Part shown: positions 15,883 to 21,561 of the stretch, piece after piece
How the letters are laid out: each line of letters opens with the position of its first letter
Position numbering within the stretch: the first letter of the stretch is position 1
DNA from: a virus
DNA: 21,561 bases
Reading direction: 5' to 3' (one strand)
Virus record (IMG/VR): IMGVR_UViG_3300044846_002110
Location: 1-21,561 of that record
Translations under genes and position numbers: made by a program
The notes under the pieces: generated by a model
What the model was told of the DNA's origin: nothing
The model's input: only the letters and a program-made list of their open reading frames with translations
The model's database searches: none

Positions 15883-15897
15883 TGATATTTATTAGAT
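15883..15897 (+). promoter_or_regulatory. TATTTAT element before the gp13-like gene
   Basis: The 24-base gap between the SOD-nuclease stop and ATG 15898 contains TATTTAT five bases before the start codon, flanked by a weak CTAAT/ATTAG inverted repeat. No Shine-Dalgarno sequence is present. Its proximity to the start argues for a translational role or a near-leaderless transcript. Confidence 0.3.
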
Positions 15898-17019
15898 ATG
15901 TCAGTAATACCAGAACCAGAAAGGTCAAAAATTTATACAAGAGTTAAACACTTATTGGGTGCACCAATTAGAAGTGTTGAAATTGAAGATGAAATGATGG
16001 ATTCTTTAATGGAACTTTCAATTCAAGACTATGAACAATACATATTGAATTGGTTGATTGATAGTCAATGGGTTAACTTAGTTAACTTGAATATGACAGA
16101 AAAATCTGTATCAAGAGCATTGATTACAAGAACGATGGATTTTGAACAACAATTTTCATATTCATATTCAAAAATTGTAGGACTTCAAGCTGAGGGTCCT
16201 TGGGTATTAAAGAAAGATTATATCATTCTTGAGGAAAACAAACAAAACTACGAGATACCAGCTGGTCGTGAAATTAATGAAGTATTATGGTTTAGCAATC
16301 AACCTATTACCGCATTTGGTATGGGTGGTATTGGTGGATTTGGTGGTGTAGGTCTTGGTGCTAACGAAGCGGGGTTTGCTCAAATGGGATACCAAGGTTC
16401 TTATTTTATGATGTCAGGGTTTGATTATCTAATAAGAATGCAAGAAGCAAACATCTTGAATAGAATTCTTGGTGGTTCTTTAACTTATAGAATAACAGCA
16501 TTACCTGATGGTAAAAAAGATTTACAACTATACAACGCACCTGGTAACCAATTTAATTGGGGTAACTATAGTCAATATGTTGGTAGGGCTGTGTGGTATT
16601 GGTATTATGATGTAACACCTGACAGTAGAGCCGATTGTTTAAAAAATAATCCTGATGTAATTAAATCACCAAATGATGTTCCATTAGAAGAACTTACTTG
16701 GTCTGACTTAAACGTACCTGCACAACAATGGGTTAGAAGATGGTTTACCGCTTATGTTAAAGAAACATTAGGTAGAGTTAGAGGAAAATATAGTGGAAAC
16801 TTGAAAGTTCCCGATTCAGAATTAACCATGGACTACACAAGTTTGTTGACCGAAGGTAAAGATGAAAAAACAAAATTAATAGAAGAACTTACAGGGGCTG
16901 AAGGTTGGTTAACAAGACTAAGACCTGAAAAAGTTATGGAAAGAGAGGCATTAATAGCCGAGAACTTAAATAAACAAATGAAGTTCCGAGCAATGCCCCG
17001 TCAAATATATGTAATTTAA
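15898..17019 (+). CDS. 13: Neck protein/head-tail adaptor, gp13-like
   Basis: A 373-residue protein. The N-terminal helical part (RVKHLLGAPIRSVEIEDEMM, about residues 15-34, then a Leu/Tyr-rich helix) is typical of adaptor proteins that dock under the portal. A Gly/Phe-rich loop follows at about 139-166 (GMGGIGGFGGVG). The C-terminal part, WVRRWFTAYVKETLGRVRGK (about 280-299), then YSGNLKVPDSELTMDY and a Gly-Trp-Leu segment, matches the conserved helix and loop of T4-type gp13 neck proteins. T4 gp13 is 309 residues, so this version has insertions. It probably connects the filled head to the tail. It is transcribed opposite to the other neck and tail genes and only four bases before the next gene, so those two form one operon. 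Confidence 0.75.
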   Translation: MSVIPEPERSKIYTRVKHLLGAPIRSVEIEDEMMDSLMELSIQDYEQYILNWLIDSQWVNLVNLNMTEKSVSRALITRTMDFEQQFSYSYSKIVGLQAEGPWVLKKDYIILEENKQNYEIPAGREINEVLWFSNQPITAFGMGGIGGFGGVGLGANEAGFAQMGYQGSYFMMSGFDYLIRMQEANILNRILGGSLTYRITALPDGKKDLQLYNAPGNQFNWGNYSQYVGRAVWYWYYDVTPDSRADCLKNNPDVIKSPNDVPLEELTWSDLNVPAQQWVRRWFTAYVKETLGRVRGKYSGNLKVPDSELTMDYTSLLTEGKDEKTKLIEELTGAEGWLTRLRPEKVMEREALIAENLNKQMKFRAMPRQIYVI

Positions 17020-17023
17020 AATT

Positions 17024-17359
17024 ATGGCTATCATTAAAACAATCCCATCTACAAGATTAATTAATGGGGAAATATTAGAAACATCAGAAATTTCAATTGT
17101 ATCTGAAAGAGAATACAGAACTAATGGTGAAGAATGTATTATCATTAGAAATGTATCAGAATCTACAGTTATTTTAGATTCTAAAACAACTGACCACATT
17201 GTGGTAAAATCAATGACAAGAATAATAATTAAACCAGATATTGGTAAAATTGATGAAGACTACGATGAAATTGTTGCCGACAAATATGCTTGTATTGAAT
17301 TTAGATTCTGTACAGGTAATTGGTATATATTATCTTCAGACGGTCTCAAGAACTCTTAA
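17024..17359 (+). CDS. Small conserved-type virion-associated protein, unknown function
   Basis: A 111-residue, beta-rich, acidic protein. It begins four bases after the gp13-like stop, so the two are very likely cotranscribed. Notable segments are RTNGEECIIIRNVSESTVIL (about residues 32-51), a repeating Ile/Val strand pattern, VVKSMTRIIIKPDIG, and the C-terminal FRFCTGNWYILSSDGLKNS with an aromatic turn. The strand pattern suggests a small jelly-roll or beta-sandwich, such as a head or neck decoration or fiber-attachment domain. No catalytic motif, signal peptide or membrane segment is seen. The last 24 bases overlap the converging polymerase gene. I do not recognise a family. Confidence 0.7.
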   Translation: MAIIKTIPSTRLINGEILETSEISIVSEREYRTNGEECIIIRNVSESTVILDSKTTDHIVVKSMTRIIIKPDIGKIDEDYDEIVADKYACIEFRFCTGNWYILSSDGLKNS

Positions 17360-20065
17360 CTTTTCTTGCCACCCCTCTTCCGCTAAGTCATACATATAAT
17401 CAGGATTTAAACCTCGTTTTTCCCAATAAGACATTTCGGCATCGGTTATGGTTAACACATCTTCTAACTTATCTTGGTCTGACTCTTCAAATGGTTGACC
17501 ATTAATTAATTCACATTGTGATGTTGTAAAAATACCTCTTTGTTCAGGGTCATTCACAATTAAAGCGTTTCTAATCTCATCTTTAAAACAAACCAATAAT
17601 GGTTCAATTCTTTTATTAAAAGTTGTTATTGCTCTTGGAACATTATAATCGCCAGTTAAGTTAGGGTCATTATCCAAAATATCTTTATCTAACATATAAC
17701 AGTTAATTTGTACACCATCACCTTTTTTCTGAACATCACCATGAGATGACTTAAGTCCGTTGTTAACATACAAAATAACATCACCCAAACTCACATTTAA
17801 GTTTGACTGTAATGCCAACTCCATGTGAGCCATACGACTCATACTGTTACCTGATTTAGTTTTTTCTGTTAAACGTTTCTTATAGTCCTCCATTGACAAC
17901 TTAACCTTAGCTCTTTGGGCAATCTTACTTAAAGGTATTTTCTTATCAAAGATTGTTTGTAAGTACTCATAGTAGTATTCCACAAATGCTTTACCATCTC
18001 CTTGAAGTAACATTTTAATCCCTTTATCCAAAAACGCCTCAATATATAATGGAAGTTTCTTTGATTTAATACTATTGCCCGTTAGTTTAATTTTACCTTT
18101 AGCATCCATAACCGCATAGTTCTTACGGGCCAAGTTAATACATGAAGGCCAAACCCCATCCGTATCAAGAGCCATTTCACCTCTCATGAATATGTCGTTG
18201 TATTCCGCAACATCAGCTTCAGGACCATAATATTCTTTACCCAACTTAACTTTCCAATTTAATCCACGACCAACATAAACTCGGTCTTTTGCATCAGATG
18301 GGGTCGAGAAGTTAACACCGTCCGTATCCATTACCAACGGAACATAACCTTTTGTCATAAAAAACTTAATCATTTGACGAAGGTATTGTCTACCTGTACA
18401 AGTAATCTGTTCTCCCATATACATGTCTCCCCAAGCATAAACTTGTGGGGCAGACAACGCACCGAACATGGAGTTAATAAAGATTTTAATCGGTAATTGT
18501 TTGTTACCGTATGATTCAGATTTCTTACGGTCTGTTTCATAAAACTCTTCAGCAAGTTGTTTGTATTTGATACGAGTATCACGGAAATACTTTAACATCC
18601 CTTTCATTGCCCCTGTCACATCACAGTCAGGAAATACATCATGTACGAGTTGAATAGAGGGGTATAGAGACGAGAAGTCGAGCTTAAGTACATCTTTAGA
18701 GTAACCAACTTTAAGTAGTCGTGAAAGACCTCCTACGAAGTCTGTCTTACCTTGTTTGGCAGGAATGGCAATTCCATGTTTATAAGACCAAGCCAACATT
18801 AACATTTTCCATAATGTTGCGGTACCCATAGTTGAAACCCTTTCATATGTTGTTGGAATCATTGCCGCCAACAAGAACGAACCTTGGTTGAACTCTTGGT
18901 CAACCTTTAGGGTTTCATCCAAGTCATCGTCAAGATACATCTCAACCAACTTGTCACCCGTAATCTTGTTATAAACATCAGAACGTTTTGAACACGCTTC
19001 GTCAATCTTAGAATCAACACCAACTTTTTTGTACTTACCATTTTGAGTGTTTAACCAAAAGTCTTCTTTTTTTACATAGAATGGTCCGATATCTAAGTGG
19101 TCAATATATACACGGTCAGGTGCTTCAGCATTAATGTATTGGGTGATATATTTCAACCCCGCAGATTTAATACTTGAATTAATTGCCTGAGCTCTACGAA
19201 CAGCGTGGATAATATCAATTACATTATAACCCCAAATAGAAGTTTGGGTAAAGGTCTCAACCTCATTTGCAAGTTTCAACATACTATCTTTTCTTGTAAA
19301 TGAATGGTCAGGATGTAATGACTTACATATTTTCTTTGGGTCTATTCCCAATATGTTACATCTTTCAAAAATCCAATGCCAGTCAAAGTTTGCTGAGTTA
19401 TACCCACCAATTATACTTGGCTTTAATTCATTAATTACTTTAAAGAATTCAATGATTGCGTTTTTTTCTTCCGCTTCATCCACACACTCAATAACTCGGT
19501 GATATCCTTTATTTGTTTTAATTCCAATCATGAAGATACGACCGTCCTTTGGTTCAAGAGCGGTCGTCTCTAAGTCATATACAAGTCTGGTTACCTCTTC
19601 ATAACTTTCAAACCCTTTAAATAATCTTTTTTCTTTGGAAATTAAATATTGTTCTACAGGAGGTAGAACCATTACTTTGTCTTTTGTTTTTTCACCCCAT
19701 GGGTCACAACCACCCTCTCTAAAGAATTGAATAAGTTCTCTATATCCTTTGAGTGATTTAACCATGAAAGTCATACCATTCTGTAATCTTTCATTACCAT
19801 GGGTTTCCAACTTATCAATCATAATACCATGTTTAGTCATGGCTTCTTTCTGAGCGGCTTTTGAGTTACCGTAAAAGTTAATACCACGTAGGTCACCTAC
19901 CCAAGCAAATGGGGTAAATGTATCCTTACGGATTTCTTTTCCTTTACTAGGAATCTCTTTAATTTTGTAAATGCAGTTTTCACGATAGTCGTACTCAATA
20001 GCGACTATAAATTCTTCGGGGTCATTCCCGTGTAAGAATGATTCTATTTCTTCGTTTGATATCAT
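17336..20065 (-). CDS. 43: Family B DNA polymerase with 3'-5' exonuclease, gp43-like
   Basis: At 909 residues this is close to T4 gp43 (898). Exonuclease motifs: Exo I Asp164 and Glu166 (VYDLETTAL), Exo II Asp228 (NSANFDWH), Exo III Tyr377-Asp381 (YLDDD). Polymerase motifs: A at 463-470 (DFSSLYPS), B at 527-535 (KIFINSMFG), C at 580-583 (DTDG). The last differs from the common DTDS by a Gly. All catalytic acids are present, so the enzyme should be an active proofreading replicase. No intein interrupts the motifs. The gene has a host-like promoter, a leader of about 50 bases with a hairpin, no Shine-Dalgarno sequence, and a 24-base tail-to-tail overlap with the preceding plus-strand gene. Confidence 0.97.
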   Translation of the reverse strand: MISNEEIESFLHGNDPEEFIVAIEYDYRENCIYKIKEIPSKGKEIRKDTFTPFAWVGDLRGINFYGNSKAAQKEAMTKHGIMIDKLETHGNERLQNGMTFMVKSLKGYRELIQFFREGGCDPWGEKTKDKVMVLPPVEQYLISKEKRLFKGFESYEEVTRLVYDLETTALEPKDGRIFMIGIKTNKGYHRVIECVDEAEEKNAIIEFFKVINELKPSIIGGYNSANFDWHWIFERCNILGIDPKKICKSLHPDHSFTRKDSMLKLANEVETFTQTSIWGYNVIDIIHAVRRAQAINSSIKSAGLKYITQYINAEAPDRVYIDHLDIGPFYVKKEDFWLNTQNGKYKKVGVDSKIDEACSKRSDVYNKITGDKLVEMYLDDDLDETLKVDQEFNQGSFLLAAMIPTTYERVSTMGTATLWKMLMLAWSYKHGIAIPAKQGKTDFVGGLSRLLKVGYSKDVLKLDFSSLYPSIQLVHDVFPDCDVTGAMKGMLKYFRDTRIKYKQLAEEFYETDRKKSESYGNKQLPIKIFINSMFGALSAPQVYAWGDMYMGEQITCTGRQYLRQMIKFFMTKGYVPLVMDTDGVNFSTPSDAKDRVYVGRGLNWKVKLGKEYYGPEADVAEYNDIFMRGEMALDTDGVWPSCINLARKNYAVMDAKGKIKLTGNSIKSKKLPLYIEAFLDKGIKMLLQGDGKAFVEYYYEYLQTIFDKKIPLSKIAQRAKVKLSMEDYKKRLTEKTKSGNSMSRMAHMELALQSNLNVSLGDVILYVNNGLKSSHGDVQKKGDGVQINCYMLDKDILDNDPNLTGDYNVPRAITTFNKRIEPLLVCFKDEIRNALIVNDPEQRGIFTTSQCELINGQPFEESDQDKLEDVLTITDAEMSYWEKRGLNPDYMYDLAEEGWQEKLRVLETV

Positions 20066-20089
20066 AATTTATATAGTTGGTTTATTAGC

Positions 20090-20107
20090 TTTCACACTAT
20101 CGTGAAA
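20090..20107 (-). promoter_or_regulatory. Hairpin in the polymerase mRNA leader
   Basis: TTTCAC and GTGAAA form a perfect 6-bp stem with a six-base loop (GATAGT on the minus strand), ending 24 bases before the polymerase ATG. In T4 and RB69 the polymerase represses its own translation by binding a leader hairpin. This hairpin is placed where such an operator could lie, but its loop and spacing are not the T4 ones. Confidence 0.35.
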
Positions 20108-20121
20108 TTTACCTTCTACTA

Positions 20122-20152
20122 CAAATATAAAATAAAAAACTGACTAATCAAA
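20122..20152 (-). promoter_or_regulatory. Bacteroidota-type promoter for DNA polymerase
   Basis: On the minus strand, TTTG (20152-20149) and TATATTTG (20129-20122) are separated by 19 bases, a full match to the Bacteroidota primary promoter (TTTG, 19-21 bases, TAnnTTTG). Transcription would start near 20115, leaving a leader of about 50 bases. It starts right at the end of the preceding gene, so the polymerase has its own host-read promoter. Confidence 0.7.
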
Positions 20153-20530
20153 TTAACAACACGCAGTTTCTGAAATAAAACTTTCTTGTATGTTAATATA
20201 TAATTCTTCTCTGATTGGTAAGATTAGGTTACCTTCATCATTTCTAATTAAGAATTGACCTTGGTATCTACCTGGCGTGTTTGTATCTCTAGCGGTAAAT
20301 TGAAAATATACATAATATTCAGGAGTAGCACCAACAGGTAATATTAGTGGTACGATACCACATGGGGCTGAAACTATTTTAGGAATTCCCGTCTCTACAT
20401 CTATCATTGTAAAATAAATTGTAGAAACCGCTAAATCTTCCATTAGTTGTAGAAAACCAGCTCTACCATCTTTAACAACCTGCATCTTTAATACAGGAAG
20501 AGTTGCGTTTTGTTTTATGTAAAATTCCAT
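20153..20530 (-). CDS. Small beta-rich phage protein, probable virion component
   Basis: A 125-residue protein. It opens with FYIKQNATLPVLKMQVVKDG (about residues 3-22), has a hydrophobic strand (STIYFTMIDVETG), a strand pair YYVYFQFTARDTNTPGRYQG (about 72-91), and ends LILPIREELYINIQESFIS followed by Cys-Cys. The alternation of strands and turns suggests an immunoglobulin-like or baseplate BppU-type N-terminal domain, which in other phages anchors fibers. No enzyme motif is present. The ATG sits inside a 10-bp hairpin shared with the stop of the upstream glycosyltransferase gene, 16 bases away. Family not recognised; the structural role is inferred from composition. Confidence 0.65.
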   Translation of the reverse strand: MEFYIKQNATLPVLKMQVVKDGRAGFLQLMEDLAVSTIYFTMIDVETGIPKIVSAPCGIVPLILPVGATPEYYVYFQFTARDTNTPGRYQGQFLIRNDEGNLILPIREELYINIQESFISETACC

Positions 20531-20551
20531 AACAATAAATATATTGTTATG
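20528..20551 (-). promoter_or_regulatory. Hairpin spanning the stop/start junction
   Basis: CATAACAATA (20528-20537) and TATTGTTATG (20542-20551) are perfect 10-base inverted repeats with a four-base loop. On the minus strand the stem contains the glycosyltransferase stop codon and the ATG of the next gene, and it also contains TATTTAT four bases before that ATG. It could hide the start codon in the mRNA or, as double-stranded DNA, be a protein-binding palindrome. Confidence 0.5.
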
Positions 20552-21561
20552 ACTCTTTTCTTAAACTTCTTTCATAATGGTCAAATCTATCATGTTCGGT
20601 TGGTGTCATAAGTAATAACCCAGGATATAATTCACCTTCTTTAACTAATTGATACATATGACTCATCCATGTCTGTTCAAAAGGATGTCCCCATGTTGTG
20701 TCTAAAAACATTTTTTGATTACCAGTTCTACTCACAATCTGAGGCCAATTACAGTAATAAACTTCACCTGTTACATATGGTACACCTTGATGTGTTCTAA
20801 CTGAATCATATACCGCCTTTGGAGCGTTGGGGTCTAAACCTTGTTCAGGTAATCTATTTTTACCTGGCCAATACTTTTGTCTAACATTTTGGGGAACATT
20901 GTACCAAGCCCATTGGGTTCCATTATCACCAAAAAACTCACTAAAATTAAGTTTAAGGAAATCAAAATTTTCTTTTTTAACAATTTGAAGTGTTTTACTG
21001 TATAAGTTTGGAACATATCTGTTAAAACCATTTCTACATACTTTACCTTCGTTTGGATAAAAAAACATGTCATCCTCAAAAAATAAGTAAAAATCTAACT
21101 CAGTTTCATTTTGAAAATGTTCCGCAATCCATTGACGACCACCACAAATTCCTAAATTATCTTTCTTAATATGTTCAAAATTATATTCAATACAAAGTTT
21201 ACTATACTCTTCAAAAGTTGAGGTATCAGATGAATTATCTAATAAGAATTTTGTTGTCTTATTAAGATAATCCTTATCGTATGCCAACATAGAATCAATT
21301 AAAGTTTTGAATTGTTTTGGACTATTAAATGTAATAACATATAACCCAACTTTATTAGTATCTAAATTGTTAACAGCAGATATTTTACTTTCAGATTTAA
21401 CTTTTAGTTCGTTATTTTTTAAATCTTCAAAAAACTTACCAAACAATCCGTTTGACTCAATTTCAAAATAATTAATTAAATCTGAATGAGTATAACACAT
21501 AATACTAAAAATTGACTCTTCGGTTCCCATATAACCTTCATCTAATGTGTTTTTTAGAAAA
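20547..21561 (-). CDS. GT-A-type glycosyltransferase (family 2-like), N-terminus beyond window
   Basis: The frame is open to the right edge; the first Met in the window (21530) is preceded by ten more sense codons (reading FLKNTLDEGY), so the true start lies outside. Counting from that Met, YVITFNSP (64-71) is the nucleotide-sugar strand of GT-A enzymes, NLGICGGRQWIAEH (125-138) is the family 2-type donor loop, and FFEDDMFF (151-158) supplies the metal-binding DxD-like acids. A C-terminal part with WGHPFEQTWMSHMY may be acceptor-binding. It should transfer a sugar to an acceptor that cannot be told from sequence: phage DNA, a virion protein or a host surface glycan. No signal peptide or membrane segment is visible. 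It reads into the small virion-like gene after 16 bases. Confidence 0.85.
   Translation of the reverse strand, partial: FLKNTLDEGYMGTEESIFSIMCYTHSDLINYFEIESNGLFGKFFEDLKNNELKVKSESKISAVNNLDTNKVGLYVITFNSPKQFKTLIDSMLAYDKDYLNKTTKFLLDNSSDTSTFEEYSKLCIEYNFEHIKKDNLGICGGRQWIAEHFQNETELDFYLFFEDDMFFYPNEGKVCRNGFNRYVPNLYSKTLQIVKKENFDFLKLNFSEFFGDNGTQWAWYNVPQNVRQKYWPGKNRLPEQGLDPNAPKAVYDSVRTHQGVPYVTGEVYYCNWPQIVSRTGNQKMFLDTTWGHPFEQTWMSHMYQLVKEGELYPGLLLMTPTEHDRFDHYERSLRKES

Noticed and set aside
17024-17505. Small frames in other phases near the convergent gene ends (16966-17199 minus, 17320-17505 plus).
   Set aside because: They lie inside well supported genes in other frames and have no coding character.
1-21561. 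Search for tRNA genes, CRISPR repeats, long direct repeats and transposase genes.
   Set aside because: None was seen by eye; no cloverleaf, repeat-spacer pattern or DDE/serine recombinase motifs.

Overview
This 21.6 kb, AT-rich, densely coding window has no tRNA, rRNA, CRISPR array or insertion sequence. It reads as part of the genome of a contractile-tailed, T4-like bacteriophage. The markers are a gp18-type tail sheath, a gp19-type tail tube, a gp26/gp51-type baseplate/chaperone protein next to a tape-measure-like protein, a gp13-type neck protein and a 909-residue gp43-type family B DNA polymerase. The host is inferred to be a member of the Bacteroidota. Start codons lack Shine-Dalgarno sequences and are preceded by A/T-rich leaders, and the DNA polymerase gene has a good match to the Bacteroidota promoter (TTTG, 19 bp, TAnnTTTG).

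Layout. Positions 1-12509 are a tail block on the minus strand. In transcription order it holds a gp14-like neck candidate, a conserved unknown, a gp15-like tail terminator candidate, the sheath, a HAD-type phosphatase-like protein, the tail tube, the gp26/51-like chaperone with an out-of-frame extension, the tape measure, and a giant baseplate-type protein that runs off the left edge and seems to end in an OmpA-like domain. A 53-codon ribbon-helix-helix-like gene (10363-10524) lies on the plus strand in the sheath leader. Positions 12548-17359 are on the plus strand: an SNF2-family helicase, a fused Fe/Mn superoxide dismutase plus PD-(D/E)XK-like nuclease, the gp13-like neck protein and a small conserved unknown. 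Positions 17336-21561 are minus-strand again: DNA polymerase, a small beta-rich unknown, and a GT-A-type glycosyltransferase cut by the right edge.

Together the genes build the neck, sheath, tube and baseplate of one contractile tail and copy the phage DNA. The two replication/recombination genes (polymerase, helicase) have host-like promoters. Most structural units begin with a different repeated element, TATTTAT, which suggests separate early/middle and late expression classes. Hairpins separate several tail genes.

The most unusual items are the superoxide dismutase-nuclease fusion, the probable frameshifted extension of the chaperone just upstream of the tape measure, the HAD protein between sheath and tube, and the recurrent TATTTAT element.
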